A stretch of DNA of 64,000 bases from Hymenobacter sp. BRD67 (GTDB taxonomy: Bacteria; Bacteroidota; Bacteroidia; Cytophagales; Hymenobacteraceae), in assembly GCF_013256425.1 (NCBI RefSeq), contig NZ_CP053904.1, positions 3,286,001-3,350,000 of the forward strand, given 5' to 3'. Shown here piece by piece: positions 9,795 to 18,797 of the stretch. The notes below the pieces were generated by a model that saw nothing but the letters and a program-made list of their open reading frames with translations, had not been told where the DNA came from and ran no database searches. The position numbers and the translations under genes were made by a program. Each line of letters begins with the position of its first letter. Positions within the stretch are counted from its first letter, which is position 1.

Positions 9795-9920
9795 AGCAAG
9801 CCGAAGCTTGCTAAGTTCCCCAAAACCAACCTGTTGCCTAAAACAGGTTCCCCGCCCCACCGGGGACGAGCCGGGGATGGGGTCAGCATAAGTGCGGCCC
9901 GAGCCAAGCCCGGGCCGCAC
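9795..9920 (-). other. Cluster of hairpins between rpsD and rpoA
   Basis: The 167-base gap contains successive inverted repeats. gtgcggcccg/cgggccgcac (9892-9920, perfect 10 bp) lies directly after the rpsD stop. A cccc/gggg-rich stem lies at about 9850-9882. aacctgtt/aacaggtt is at 9828-9849, and agcaag/cttgct at 9795-9812. None is followed by a strong T run on the minus strand. Together they make this a highly structured intercistronic leader for rpoA. Confidence 0.55.
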
Positions 9921-9932
9921 CAAGTGCCTTTA

Positions 9933-10538
9933 TTACTTCGAATACAGTTCGACGATGAGCTGCTCCGTAATTTTTTCCGGAATCAGCTCACGCGACGGCA
10001 TGTTGGTGAACGTGCCCACCATGTCCTTGCCGTCCCACTCCAGCCACGAGAACTGACGCGCATTGCGAACCGTCAGGCTGGTAGTGATAGCTTCGAGCGA
10101 CTTCGACTTCTCACGCACCCCAACCTGGTCGCCGGCGCGGAGCTTGTACGAAGGAATGTTTACCACTTCACCGTTCACGGTGATGTGCTTGTGCGACACC
10201 AGCTGACGAGCAGCACGACGGGTGCTGGCGATACCAAGGCGGTACACCACATTGTCCAGCCGCGACTCAAGCAGGCCAAGCAGGTTTTCACCCGTAATGC
10301 CGGGCAGTACCGCCGCTTTGTGAAACAGGTTCTCGAAGTATTTCTCCAGCACACCGTACAGGTACTTTACTTTCTGCTTCTCCATTAGCTGGACAGCATA
10401 TTCCGACTGCTTCTTGCGGCGGCCACGGCCGTGCTGGCCGGGCGGATAGTTTTTCTTATTGAGCGCTTTGCTCGGGCCAAAAATCGGCTCCGAAAAGCGG
10501 CGGGCGATTTTGGCGGTAGGGCCAGTATAACGTGCCAT
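9933..10538 (-). CDS. rpsD: 30S ribosomal protein S4
   Basis: 201 residues, zinc-free form (no N-terminal CxxC). N-terminal rRNA-binding part [15 protein letters not shown] and [19 protein letters not shown]4 domain [20 protein letters not shown] and [14 protein letters not shown]. Nucleates 16S 5'-domain assembly and lines the mRNA entry site. In other bacteria S4 represses its own operon; the structured gap downstream would allow similar control here. Confidence 0.97.
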   Translation of the reverse strand: MARYTGPTAKIARRFSEPIFGPSKALNKKNYPPGQHGRGRRKKQSEYAVQLMEKQKVKYLYGVLEKYFENLFHKAAVLPGITGENLLGLLESRLDNVVYRLGIASTRRAARQLVSHKHITVNGEVVNIPSYKLRAGDQVGVREKSKSLEAITTSLTVRNARQFSWLEWDGKDMVGTFTNMPSRELIPEKITEQLIVELYSK

Positions 10539-10564
10539 GTGGGTTTACTAACAGAAATGAAAAA

Positions 10565-10957
10565 TCAAACGCGGCGACGCTTGGGCGGGCGGCAGCCGTT
10601 GTGCGGCAGCGGCGTCACGTCGCGAATGGTCGTCACTTCAATGCCCACGTTACCCAGGGCGCGAATAGCCGACTCACGGCCAGCGCCCGGGCCTTTCACG
10701 AAGATTTCGGCTTTGCGCATGCCGAGGTCATGAGCTACTTTGCCGCAATCCGTAGCTGCCATTTGGGCTGCATAAGGAGTGTTTTTCTTCGAGCCCCGGA
10801 AACCCATCTTACCTGCCGAAGCCCAGGAAATTACCTGACCATTGGAGTTGGTGACCGAGATAATGATGTTGTTAAAGGAGGCGCGAATGTGGACCTGGCC
10901 CACCTGCTCCACCACGACAAGCCGCTTTTTGGCTTTGTCTTTTCTTTTTTGTGCCAT
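10565..10957 (-). CDS. rpsK: 30S ribosomal protein S11
   Basis: 130 residues, full length. Recognised by [40 protein letters not shown] and the basic end [16 protein letters not shown]. Sits on the 30S platform beside the mRNA exit. 26 bases upstream of rpsD. Confidence 0.97.
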   Translation of the reverse strand: MAQKRKDKAKKRLVVVEQVGQVHIRASFNNIIISVTNSNGQVISWASAGKMGFRGSKKNTPYAAQMAATDCGKVAHDLGMRKAEIFVKGPGAGRESAIRALGNVGIEVTTIRDVTPLPHNGCRPPKRRRV

Positions 10958-10989
10958 TTGGTTATCGCTGAAACACGGCAGGTGTTGAA

Positions 10990-11074
10990 ATTTCAGTTAT
11001 CAATTAGCAATGAACAGTTAGCAGTTGAAGTCATCTAGGCTGATAACTGTTCACTGCTAATTGATAACTGAAAT
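10990..11074 (-). repeat. Long perfect inverted repeat between rpsM and rpsK
   Basis: Arms 10990-11009 and 11055-11074 are exact 20-base reverse complements (atttcagttatcaatta...). Pairing continues inward through 11011-11020 with 11044-11053 and then three more pairs, giving a stem of about 35 bp with two mismatches and a short loop. There is no T run on either side. It sits between two genes expected to be co-transcribed. Confidence 0.8.
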
Positions 11075-11092
11075 CCCGATTGCCGCTATGAA

Positions 11093-11470
11093 TTATTTCG
11101 TTGCTTTCTTCTTACCAGCAACAGTTTTGCGCTTGCCCTTACGGGTACGCGAGTTGTTTTTGGTATGCTGGCCGCGCACCGGCAGGCCTTTGCGGTGACG
11201 CAGGCCACGATAGCAGCCAATGTCCATCAAACGTTTGATGTTGAGCTGAATCTCCGAACGCAGTACGCCTTCGGTTTTGTGCCCGGCCGCGATGATGTTA
11301 CGCACCTCGCTAGCTTCAGCTTCAGTCCAATCCTTCACTTTTTTGTTGACATCAATGCCAGCCTGAGTGAGGATTTTAACCGAATTGCTCCGGCCAATGC
11401 CGAAAATGTAAGTCAGGGCGATTTCGCCGCGCTTGTTGTCCGGGATGTCTACCCCTGCGATACGAGCCAT
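11093..11470 (-). CDS. rpsM: 30S ribosomal protein S13
   Basis: 125 residues from the ATG at 11470 ([20 protein letters not shown]). The frame is open 30 codons further upstream but family alignment and ATG choice favour 11470. Head protein contacting the P-site tRNA; motifs [28 protein letters not shown] and the basic tail [14 protein letters not shown] are visible. Confidence 0.96.
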   Translation of the reverse strand: MARIAGVDIPDNKRGEIALTYIFGIGRSNSVKILTQAGIDVNKKVKDWTEAEASEVRNIIAAGHKTEGVLRSEIQLNIKRLMDIGCYRGLRHRKGLPVRGQHTKNNSRTRKGKRKTVAGKKKATK

Positions 11471-11584
11471 AGTGGTTGTTAGGTGTTTGCGGACCAGAAA
11501 GCCCGGCAGCGGCTTGGAAGGCGACTGGCTGAATAAAAGTTCAAACCAGTCAGTACCCAAGGCTCCGGGTTTCTGAAAAATGAT

Positions 11585-11701
11585 TTAGCCCTGACGCTGC
11601 TTGAAGCGGGGGTTCTTCTTGTTGATAACGTAGAGCTTGCCGTTGCGACGGATGATTTTGCAATCAACGCTACGTTTCTTCACCGAGGTTTTTACTTTCA
11701 T
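11585..11701 (-). CDS. rpmJ: 50S ribosomal protein L36 (zinc-free form)
   Basis: 38 residues beginning [15 protein letters not shown] and ending NPRFKQRQG. Only one cysteine remains; the other three zinc ligands of the CCCH form are replaced, so this is the C-minus paralogue. Lies in the usual place between infA and rpsM. Confidence 0.93.
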   Translation of the reverse strand: MKVKTSVKKRSVDCKIIRRNGKLYVINKKNPRFKQRQG

Positions 11702-11724
11702 GACCTTGAAAAGAACGAAAAAAA

Positions 11725-11943
11725 TTACTTGTAACGATACTTTATACGGCCCTTCGACAAGTCGTAAGGCGACATCTCCAGTTTCACCTTGTCGCCGGGC
11801 AGAATTTTAATATAGTGCATCCGCATCTTGCCCGAAATGTGGGCAATCAGTTGGTGGCCATTTTCCAATTCCACGCGAAACATGGCGTTAGAAAGGGCTT
11901 CGAGGATGGTACCGTCCTGCTCGATGGAGGCTTGTTTTGCCAT
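11725..11943 (-). CDS. infA: Translation initiation factor IF-1
   Basis: 72 residues, the typical length, single OB fold: [55 protein letters not shown]. Occupies the A site during initiation. Five bases downstream of map, hence the same transcript. Confidence 0.97.
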   Translation of the reverse strand: MAKQASIEQDGTILEALSNAMFRVELENGHQLIAHISGKMRMHYIKILPGDKVKLEMSPYDLSKGRIKYRYK

Positions 11944-11948
11944 AAGGG

Positions 11949-12731
11949 CTACTGCAGTGCTTTTTCTATATATTCAAACGAAGTCAGAATCTCTGCCTTG
12001 TCTTTTCTAACAACAACCGTGTGCTCAAAGTGCGCAGCGGCTTTTTTATCACGGGTCCGGATAGTCCAGCCATCCTTTTCCTGTACTACATCCTTCTTGC
12101 CCAGCGTTACCATCGGCTCAATCGCCAGGGTCATTCCGGTTTGCAGCAGAGGTCCGGAACCACGTTTACCGTAGTTAGGGACCTCAGGCTTCTCATGCAG
12201 GCTGGCACCTACCCCATGCCCTACCAATTCGCGCACCACGCCGTACCCTTTCGGAGCAACATGGTTTTGAATGGCAAAGCTGATATCGCCAACACGGTTA
12301 CCAGCTACGGCCTGCTCAATGCCTTTGTACAGCGAAGCTTCCGTTTCCTTAAGCAGTTGCCGCACTTCCGGCGATACTTCCCCGATTGGGTAAGTATAGG
12401 CACTATCTGCGTGGTAGCCGTTGAGCAGCACTCCGCAATCTACTGACAGAATATCACCACTCTTCAATGGCTCATCGGTAGCAAACCCGTGCACCACTAC
12501 CGCGTTTGGACTAAGGCAGAGGCTATGCGGAAAACCATATAATCCTTTGAACGAAGGAGTAGCCCCGTGGTCCCGAATGAACTCTTCGGCGCGACGGTCC
12601 AACTCCCGCGTCGTAACTCCTTCCCGAACCAGCGCAGCTACCTCCCCGTGCGCGCGTGCCAGTAGCTGCCCGGCGGCGCGCATCAAGTCAATCTCTTCTT
12701 CTGTTTTATACTGAATAGTGCCGGTAGCCAT
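11949..12731 (-). CDS. map: Type I methionine aminopeptidase
   Basis: 260 residues. The two-metal site is complete: DCG in [15 protein letters not shown] (two Asp), His in [20 protein letters not shown], Glu in [12 protein letters not shown] and Glu in [11 protein letters not shown]. Removes the initiator Met from nascent proteins. Follows secY by 9 bases. Confidence 0.97.
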   Translation of the reverse strand: MATGTIQYKTEEEIDLMRAAGQLLARAHGEVAALVREGVTTRELDRRAEEFIRDHGATPSFKGLYGFPHSLCLSPNAVVVHGFATDEPLKSGDILSVDCGVLLNGYHADSAYTYPIGEVSPEVRQLLKETEASLYKGIEQAVAGNRVGDISFAIQNHVAPKGYGVVRELVGHGVGASLHEKPEVPNYGKRGSGPLLQTGMTLAIEPMVTLGKKDVVQEKDGWTIRTRDKKAAAHFEHTVVVRKDKAEILTSFEYIEKALQ

Positions 12732-12740
12732 GGTTTCTGT

Positions 12741-14057
12741 TTACGAAGCCAACGCTACTGGTTCAGTAGCACGGCCACGCAGTTTGCCCGACTTCATCAT
12801 TCCATCGTAATGCCGCATGAGCAGATAGCTTTCTATCTGGTTCAGCGTATCAAGTACTACCCCCACCATAATGATAAGGGAAGTACCACCGTAGAACAGC
12901 GACAAGGGACGAGTTACGCCCAGCAACAGCGCCATGGTCGGGAAGATGGCAATCAACGCCAGGGCTACTGCTCCGGGCAACGTCACACGCGTCAGGATAT
13001 CATCAATGAATTCGGAGGTATCGCGCCCCGGCTTCACACCCGGCACAAAGCCGCCACTCCGCTTCAGGTCATCCGCAATCTGGTTGGGGTTGACACTGAT
13101 AGCAGTGTAGAAATAGGTGAATACGATAATCAATAAAGCGAATACGGTATTGTATACCCAGTGCTCGGGAGAAAAATAGGCAGCTATAGTAGCCGCCAAA
13201 TCACTATTCTTATCCCATGCGGAAGCAGCAATGCTAGGCACAAACATCAGCGACTGGGCAAAGATGATGGGCATTACACCTGCTGCATTGACTTTCAGCG
13301 GAATAAACTGTCGCTGCGCATCAAGCTGCGTAGTACCGCCTACCTGCTTTGCGTACTGCACCGGAATACGGCGAACAGCCTGCGTAAGCACGATAACGGC
13401 CATTACTACCAGGAACAGCACCACCAGCTCCAGCAGGAAAATCAGTGACTTGTTAATGCCTTTAGCAGCTGCTTCGCCAATAAGGGCACCGGGTAGGCGC
13501 GAGACAATTCCAATCATGATAATCATGGAAATGCCATTGCCGATTCCTTTATCGGTAATTTTCTCACCCAGCCACATGCAAAACAGCGTTCCGGCTGTGA
13601 TGATGAGCATCGTAGAAACAGTAAAGAAGGTGCCCGGATTAGTTATCGCCTCCGCATTGATAGTAGCCAGGAAACCCACAGACTGAGCCATCACAATCGG
13701 GATAGTCAGTAAGCGGGTATACTGGTTAATTTTCTTCCGGCCTGATTCGCCTTCCTTCTGAAGCTTCTGAAAGTAAGGTACCGCAATCGTAAGCAGCTGC
13801 AGCACAATAGAAGCCGAGATGTAGGGCATAATGCCCAGCGCGAAGATGGAGGCGTGGCTAAACGCCCCACCCAGCAGCGTATCCAGAATGCCGAATACCC
13901 CGCCGCTACCCGCCTTCAGACGGGTTGGGTCAACGCCAGGCAATACGACGTAGCAGCCGAGCCGATAGATAGCAATGAAAAATAGCGTATTGAGGATTCG
14001 CGTACGCAAATCCTCAATCGCAAAAATGTTTTTTATCGTGTTGATAAACTTATTCAT
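12741..14057 (-). CDS. secY: Preprotein translocase subunit SecY
   Basis: 438 residues with about ten transmembrane helices. Signature segments: LGCYVVLPGVDPTRL near the N-terminus, ALGIMPYISASIVLQLL (SecY signature 1), and GNGISMIIMIGIVSRLP in the middle. Forms the inner-membrane protein channel with SecE, encoded at 42.7 kb. Standard spc-operon position after rplO. Confidence 0.97.
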   Translation of the reverse strand: MNKFINTIKNIFAIEDLRTRILNTLFFIAIYRLGCYVVLPGVDPTRLKAGSGGVFGILDTLLGGAFSHASIFALGIMPYISASIVLQLLTIAVPYFQKLQKEGESGRKKINQYTRLLTIPIVMAQSVGFLATINAEAITNPGTFFTVSTMLIITAGTLFCMWLGEKITDKGIGNGISMIIMIGIVSRLPGALIGEAAAKGINKSLIFLLELVVLFLVVMAVIVLTQAVRRIPVQYAKQVGGTTQLDAQRQFIPLKVNAAGVMPIIFAQSLMFVPSIAASAWDKNSDLAATIAAYFSPEHWVYNTVFALLIIVFTYFYTAISVNPNQIADDLKRSGGFVPGVKPGRDTSEFIDDILTRVTLPGAVALALIAIFPTMALLLGVTRPLSLFYGGTSLIIMVGVVLDTLNQIESYLLMRHYDGMMKSGKLRGRATEPVALAS

Positions 14058-14079
14058 TGCTACTTCCTAACAATATAAG

Positions 14080-14526
14080 TTACAGCGTAACTACTTTGCC
14101 ACCAGCCTTCTCGATAGCCTCTTGGGCAGTCTTTGAAAAAGCATGAGCGTGTACTTCCAAAGCAGCAGTCAGCTCACCGCGGCCCAGAATTTTAATTTTA
14201 GCATTCTTCGATACCAGACCAGCCTCTACGAAGTAGGCCTGGTCCATCGAAGCAACAGTCCCCTTTTCGAGCAGGCTCTGCAGCACGTCCAGGTTAATGC
14301 CTTTGTACTCAACACGGTTGATGTTCGTGAAACCGAATTTCGGCACACGACGCTGCAGAGGCATTTGACCGCCTTCGAAGCCCGACTTGCGCGAGTAGCC
14401 CGAGCGTGACTTAGCACCTTTGTGACCACGGGTAGCGGTACCACCACCACCTGAGCCTTCACCACGGCCAAGACGCTTGTTGTTGCGCGTCGAGCCAGCG
14501 GCGGGTTTTAGATTGGAAAGATTCAT
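14080..14526 (-). CDS. rplO: 50S ribosomal protein L15
   Basis: 148 residues. MNLSNLKPAAGSTRNNKRLGRGEGSGG-type glycine-rich N-terminus, RGHKGAKSRSGYSRKSGFEGGQMPL, C-terminal HAHAFSKTAQEAIEKAGG. Assembly protein of the 50S central region; normal spc-operon context between rpmD and secY. Confidence 0.97.
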   Translation of the reverse strand: MNLSNLKPAAGSTRNNKRLGRGEGSGGGGTATRGHKGAKSRSGYSRKSGFEGGQMPLQRRVPKFGFTNINRVEYKGINLDVLQSLLEKGTVASMDQAYFVEAGLVSKNAKIKILGRGELTAALEVHAHAFSKTAQEAIEKAGGKVVTL

Positions 14527-14541
14527 GACTGGGATAAACGC

Positions 14542-14720
14542 TTACAGTTCGGTTACTTCCAGCAGGTGCTTTACCGAAGCTACCATACCCAGGATACTGG
14601 GATTGGCTTCGTGAGTAGCAGTGCTGTTCATTTTATTCAGGCCGAGGGCCTGCACGGTGCGCTTCTGACGCTCGGGCGGTCGATGGCGCTGCGCACGAGC
14701 TTTACTTGAATCTGTGGCAT
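14542..14720 (-). CDS. rpmD: 50S ribosomal protein L30, one-base deletion
   Basis: Starts [16 protein letters not shown] at 14720, then shifts frame. Restoring one base at about 14671-14673 gives [21 protein letters not shown] and the end LEVTEL, total 59 residues, the usual L30 length. Span is 179 bases, one short of a whole frame. Lies between rpsE and rplO as in all spc operons; the break is most likely a sequencing error. Confidence 0.9.
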
Positions 14721-14727
14721 GGTCAAC

Positions 14728-15342
14728 TTAACCGTTAAATACGCGAGCGAGAGAAATGCCGCGCGCCTGAGCTATTTGCATCGGGTCGCGCATCTTGGCT
14801 AGGGCAGCAAAGGTAGCCTTTACTACGTTGTGGGGGTTCGACGAGCCTTTCGACTTAGCGAGTACGTCTTTGATACCAGCCGATTCGAACACGGCACGCA
14901 TAGCGCCGCCAGCGATTACGCCCGTACCAGCCGCAGCGGGCTGAACAAGTACGAAACCTCCACCGTAGCGGCCTTCCATTACGTGGGGAACAGTGTGCTT
15001 GTACAGCGGCACTTTCACTACATTCTTGCGAGCGTCGTCAATGCCTTTGGCAATGGCATCGGTCACCTCGTTGGCTTTGCCCAGGCCGTAGCCCACGTTG
15101 CCTTTGCCATCGCCTACCACTACGATAGCCGAGAAGCTGAAGCGACGACCACCTTTCACCACTTTGGCTACCCGGTTGATGGCTACTACTTTTTCTTTGA
15201 AGTCTGAGTCGCCCTGAACCGAGCTATCGTTGCCGCGGCCACCGCGGTCGTTGCCGCGACGGTCGTTGCCGCCCCGGTTGTTGCCACCGCGGTCGTTTCC
15301 CCCAGGAGCGCCACCACGGTTGTTGTTGTTATACTCTGCCAT
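14728..15342 (-). CDS. rpsE: 30S ribosomal protein S5 with RGG/N-rich N-terminal tail
   Basis: 204 residues. Residues 1 to about 45 are a low-complexity tail of repeated [10 protein letters not shown] and RGNDRGG units. The canonical S5 follows: [20 protein letters not shown] (double-stranded RNA-binding fold) and the C-terminal domain ending [20 protein letters not shown]5 lines the mRNA entry tunnel with S3 and S4. The same tail type occurs at the C-terminus of S3 in this window. Confidence 0.96.
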   Translation of the reverse strand: MAEYNNNNRGGAPGGNDRGGNNRGGNDRRGNDRGGRGNDSSVQGDSDFKEKVVAINRVAKVVKGGRRFSFSAIVVVGDGKGNVGYGLGKANEVTDAIAKGIDDARKNVVKVPLYKHTVPHVMEGRYGGGFVLVQPAAAGTGVIAGGAMRAVFESAGIKDVLAKSKGSSNPHNVVKATFAALAKMRDPMQIAQARGISLARVFNG

Positions 15343-15348
15343 GATGCC

Positions 15349-15699
15349 TTAGAAATTGAGGCCGCCTTCGCGGGCTCCTTCTGCCAATGATTTAATACGA
15401 CCGTGATAGAGGTAACCTGAGCGGTCGAACACCACTTTCGTGATGCCAGCCTCCTGCGCCTTAGCGGCGATTTCGCGGCCTACGGCAGCGGCCAGCGCCA
15501 CCCCGTTACCACCTTCGGCGGTTACCTTCTTCGACGAAGCGGCAGCCAGCGTGCGGCCGGCCGTGTCGTCGATAATCTGGGCGTAGATGCCCGTGTTAGA
15601 GCGGAACACCGACAGGCGCGGGCGCTCCGATGTGCCGGACACTTTCGTGCGGATGATGCGCTGAATGCGCTTCCGGCGAGTTGCTTTATCGAAAGCCAT
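15349..15699 (-). CDS. rplR: 50S ribosomal protein L18
   Basis: 116 residues: [26 protein letters not shown] basic start, [18 protein letters not shown], and the C-terminal [21 protein letters not shown]. Binds 5S rRNA with L5. Six bases upstream of rpsE. Confidence 0.97.
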   Translation of the reverse strand: MAFDKATRRKRIQRIIRTKVSGTSERPRLSVFRSNTGIYAQIIDDTAGRTLAAASSKKVTAEGGNGVALAAAVGREIAAKAQEAGITKVVFDRSGYLYHGRIKSLAEGAREGGLNF

Positions 15700-15708
15700 G
15701 ATACTAGA

Positions 15709-16266
15709 TTACTTTTTAGCGGCAGTCTTGCCGGCTTTACGACGAACGATTTCACCCACGAAGCGCACACCCTTGCCTTTGTAAGGCTCGACTTTCCGCA
15801 ACGAGCGGATTTTGGCGGCTACCTGACCGATAAGCTGCTTATCGATGCTGGTCAAGGTTACAATGGGGTTTTTACCTTTTTCGGTAACGGCCGTGGCCGA
15901 CACTTCTTTGGGCAGCGCCAGGTACACGTTGTGCGAGTAGCCAAGCGACAGTTCCAGCGACTGGCCAGCCAGGGCGGCCTTGTAGCCTACACCTACTAGT
16001 TCGAGCTTATGCTCGAAGCCAGTGTTTACACCCGTAATCATGTTATTGATAAGTGAGCGGTACAGGCCGTGCATGGCCTTGTGGCGCTTCTGCTCGGTCG
16101 GACGGGTCACTACTACCTGGCCGTCTTCCATAGCTACCGCGATGTCGCGGTCTACAACCTGGGTCAGGGTGCCTTTGGGGCCTTTAACCGTTACGGTATT
16201 TTCGTTGTCGACCGATACCTGCACGCCGGCGGGCAGTGCAATCGGTAGTTTGCCAATGCGGGACAT
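15709..16266 (-). CDS. rplF: 50S ribosomal protein L6
   Basis: 185 residues from the ATG at 16266 (MSRIGKLPIALPAGVQV). The longer upstream frame (to 16329) overlaps rpsH and is rejected. Two tandem L6 domains; the C-terminal signature PEPYKGKGVRF-like segment (KVEPYKGKGVRFVGEIVRRK) is present. Contacts helix 97 and the factor-binding region. Confidence 0.96.
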   Translation of the reverse strand: MSRIGKLPIALPAGVQVSVDNENTVTVKGPKGTLTQVVDRDIAVAMEDGQVVVTRPTEQKRHKAMHGLYRSLINNMITGVNTGFEHKLELVGVGYKAALAGQSLELSLGYSHNVYLALPKEVSATAVTEKGKNPIVTLTSIDKQLIGQVAAKIRSLRKVEPYKGKGVRFVGEIVRRKAGKTAAKK

Positions 16267-16288
16267 ATAGATACTAGGGCTTAGCAGG

Positions 16289-16686
16289 TTAGTACACGTA
16301 GCACAGCACCTCGCCGCCCACGTTCTCATTTTTAGCCTCCTTTTCGGTCATTACCCCTTTCGAGGTCGACAGGATGGCCACACCCAAACCGCTCAGTACG
16401 CGGGCAGGTTCTCGACGTGCCGATACTGGCGCAGACCGGGAGTGCTCACGCGCTCCAGCTTGGTGATAGCCGGGGCTTTCGTAGTGGGGTTATACTTCAA
16501 GGCGATTTTAATCACACCTTGGGCCGAAGTATCATCAAAACGGTAGCTCTGAATGTAGCCCTTGTGGTAGAGCACCTTCGTGATTTCCTTTTTGATGTTG
16601 CTGGCCGGGATTTCCACTACCCGGTGGTTCGCCTTAATGGCGTTGCGCAACCGGGTAAGGTAATCGGCAATCGGGTCAGTATTCAT
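16289..16686 (-). CDS. rpsH: 30S ribosomal protein S8, one-base deletion
   Basis: Starts [18 protein letters not shown] at 16686. The frame breaks after HVENLP. One missing C in the run at 16402-16404 (G run on the plus strand) restores [20 protein letters not shown] and ends GGEVLCYVY, 132 residues. S8 is essential and autoregulates spc operons in other bacteria. Here it is the first gene after an internal promoter (16874-16906). The break is most likely a sequencing error. Confidence 0.92.
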
Positions 16687-16873
16687 TTAGTTAAAATAGG
16701 CCCTGGTTTTGGGACCGCAAAGATAAGAAAATTTCGACGCACTAGCTACTGCCGTACAACGAAATTTCAGTTAAGACTACTGGGCTCGGCTGTCGGGGCC
16801 GGCCCATGGTTTCTTTCGGCAACCTGCCAAATGAGTGGGCGAACCCACAACGTACGTAAGCTTTTTCGGGGTG

Positions 16874-16906
16874 CAAAGGTAGCAGGAAGTGTGGCACTTA
16901 TGCAAA
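16874..16906 (-). promoter_or_regulatory. Promoter for rpsH-rplF-rplR... operon
   Basis: Read on the minus strand: TTTG (16906-16903), 21 bases, TACCTTTG (16881-16874), the Bacteroidota sigma-70 form. It lies 188 bases upstream of rpsH and just downstream of a terminator. A second lone -7 box (TATCTTTG, 16725-16718) closer to rpsH has no clear -33 partner. Confidence 0.75.
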
Positions 16907-16946
16907 CTCTCAGCTAACTTTTATTCGTCACTACTCCTTATAAGCC

Positions 16947-16992
16947 CAAAAGAAATTCCCAAGCTAAGGTCCGAAAACATTAACTTGGGAAT
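16947..16992 (-). terminator. Terminator after rpsN inside the spc operon
   Basis: Perfect 9-bp arms attcccaag (16955-16963) and cttgggaat (16984-16992), followed on the minus strand by TTTCTTTTGG. It is 22 bases past the rpsN stop. With the promoter at 16874-16906 it fills most of the 327-base gap rpsN-rpsH, which holds no gene. Confidence 0.7.
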
Positions 16993-17013
16993 CAGTTTTG
17001 GCCGTTTTGTATA

Positions 17014-17283
17014 CTACCAGCTCGACTTCGTCACGCCGGGAATCTTACCAGCCAACGCCATTTCGCGGAAGCGAACGCGGCTGATGCCAAACTTACGCAT
17101 GTAGCCACGGGGGCGGCCGTCAATCATATCGCGGTTGTGCAGGCGCACGGGCGACGCGTTGCGGGGCAACTTATCGAGGCCAGCGTAGTCACCGGCAGCT
17201 TTCAGGGCCTTGCGCTTCTCAGCGTAGCGGGCTACCAGGGCAACGCGCTTGCGGGCCCGGGCTTTGATGGATTCTTTAGCCAT
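17014..17283 (-). CDS. rpsN: 30S ribosomal protein S14 (long, zinc-free form)
   Basis: 89 residues without CxxC pairs: [61 protein letters not shown]. Head protein of the 30S. Start overlaps the rplE stop by one base (TAATG). Last gene before the internal terminator. Confidence 0.97.
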   Translation of the reverse strand: MAKESIKARARKRVALVARYAEKRKALKAAGDYAGLDKLPRNASPVRLHNRDMIDGRPRGYMRKFGISRVRFREMALAGKIPGVTKSSW

Positions 17284-17839
17284 TATTCAGCTTCCTTTTT
17301 AGCGTTGGCGAAGGGCATACCGAAAGCGCGGAGCAACTCGTAGCTCTGCTCATCGTTTTCGGCCGTCGTTACGAAGGTGATATCCATACCGGAGATGCCT
17401 TTGATTTTATCAATCGAAATCTCGGGGAAGATAATCTGCTCCTTCACACCGAGGGTGTAGTTACCCCGGCCGTCGAAGCCCTTGTCATTGATGCCTTTGA
17501 AATCCCGTACGCGGGCAGTGCTACGGTCAGCAAACGGTCGAGGAATTCGTACATCCGCTCGCCACGCAGCGTCACGCGCGCACCGATGGGCATACCCTCA
17601 CGGAGTTTGAAGTTAGAAACCGAACGCTTGGCGATGGTTGCAACAGCCTTCTGACCAGTGATGGTCGTCAGCTCCTCTACCCCGTTATCAACCAATTTCT
17701 TGTCAGCAACAGCGGCACCGATGCCCCGGTTGATGCAGATTTTGGTGATGCGCGGTACCTGCATGATGCTCTTGAACTGGAATTTCTCCTGGAGCGCGGG
17801 TACTACTTCTTTCTGATATTTATCTTTCAGTCGAGCCAT
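17283..17839 (-). CDS. rplE: 50S ribosomal protein L5, one-base deletion
   Basis: Starts [20 protein letters not shown]. Frame breaks after LLTVALP. One base missing in the G run at 17513-17515 (plus strand) restores [20 protein letters not shown] and continues to the end [11 protein letters not shown], 185 residues, family length. Binds 5S rRNA. The local context CTGCCCGCGTAC is the same as at the rpsH break, which points to a systematic base-calling error. Confidence 0.92.
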
Positions 17840-17851
17840 TATCGTAACGAA

Positions 17852-18115
17852 TTAAGCGTTGGCCGAATCAACCTTCTTCACGTTCGACACGTGCATGGGG
17901 CTCTCGATTTTAGTGATGCCACCCTGGGGATTCTTGGCACTCGGCTTGTTGTGCTTCGTTACCAGGTTCAGGCCTTCTACGATAACCCGCTGTGTAGAGC
18001 GATTTACCGATTTGATGGTGCCGGTTTTGCCGCGCTCGTCGCCGGCAATAACCTTCACGAGGTCGCCGGATTTCACGTGCAGGTGCACGACCGGGGCTTT
18101 TGCTTTGGTTGCCAT
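17852..18115 (-). CDS. rplX: 50S ribosomal protein L24, short C-terminus
   Basis: 87 residues: VKSGDLVKVIAGDERGKTGTI (KOW motif), NRSTQRVIVEGLNLVTKHNK, ESPMHVSNVKKV. It stops about 20-25 residues short of the usual end of bacterial L24. Only 12 bases separate it from rplE, so no shifted-frame remainder can exist. Assembly initiator of the 50S. Confidence 0.94.
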   Translation of the reverse strand: MATKAKAPVVHLHVKSGDLVKVIAGDERGKTGTIKSVNRSTQRVIVEGLNLVTKHNKPSAKNPQGGITKIESPMHVSNVKKVDSANA

Positions 18116-18123
18116 TGGTTAGA

Positions 18124-18486
18124 TTACTTCGGGGCCAGCGATACGATTTTCATAAACTGCTTCTCGCGCAGCTCGCGGGCTACTGGCCCGAAGATGCGCG
18201 TGCCGCGGGGCTCGTCGTTGTTGTTGAGCAGTACGGCCGCGTTGTCGTCGAAGCGGATATAAGAGCCGTCCTTACGACGGATTTCTTTCTTCACGCGTAC
18301 GATAACAGCCTTGCTAACAGTACCTTTCTTGGCATTGCCCGAAGGGATAGCCGACTTGATAGCTACCACGATTTTATCACCAACCGTAGCATACTTCTTG
18401 CCCGTGCCACCCAGTACGCGGATGCAGAGCACTTCCTTGGCGCCGCTATTGTCGGCTACCGTGAGGCGGGATTCTTGCTGTATCAT
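18124..18486 (-). CDS. rplN: 50S ribosomal protein L14
   Basis: 120 residues: [75 protein letters not shown]. Forms an intersubunit bridge. Eight bases upstream of rplX. Confidence 0.97.
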   Translation of the reverse strand: MIQQESRLTVADNSGAKEVLCIRVLGGTGKKYATVGDKIVVAIKSAIPSGNAKKGTVSKAVIVRVKKEIRRKDGSYIRFDDNAAVLLNNNDEPRGTRIFGPVARELREKQFMKIVSLAPK

Positions 18487-18495
18487 CGTTCAGGA

Positions 18496-18795
18496 TTATT
18501 TAGCACGTTCAACAATTTCAACCAGGCGCCAGCGCTTGGTCTTGCTCAGGGGACGGGTGCTCATGATGCGCACCAAGTCACCTTCGCCACACTCGTTTTT
18601 CTCGTCGTGGGCGTGGAACTTAGTAGTCTTGCTCACGAACTTACCGTAAATCGGGTGCTGGTGCTTGGCTACTACCGCCACCGTGATGGACTTATCCATC
18701 TTGTTGCTGGTCACCTTGCCCACGATTTCTTTCCGCATGTTGCGGTCCGAAGCATTGTCGTGAGCCGGCAACAGGTTTTCTTGAGTCGGTTCCAT
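18496..18795 (-). CDS. rpsQ: 30S ribosomal protein S17
   Basis: 99 residues if started at 18795; an in-frame ATG 19 codons on ([20 protein letters not shown]) gives the usual 80. The OB fold is clear: [19 protein letters not shown] and [16 protein letters not shown]. The upstream ATG leaves only two bases after rpmC, fitting tight coupling. Confidence 0.95.
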   Translation of the reverse strand: MEPTQENLLPAHDNASDRNMRKEIVGKVTSNKMDKSITVAVVAKHQHPIYGKFVSKTTKFHAHDEKNECGEGDLVRIMSTRPLSKTKRWRLVEIVERAK

Positions 18796-18797
18796 TA

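Noticed and set aside
11479..11667. Extra small gene between rpmJ and rpsM
   Set aside because: The frame overlaps rpmJ in another phase and has no homology-like features; the rpmJ frame is clear.
16289..17839. Programmed frameshifting or phase variation at homopolymer runs
   Set aside because: Runs are short, occur in essential ribosomal genes, always lack one base, and have no slippery heptamer or downstream stimulatory structure in common.
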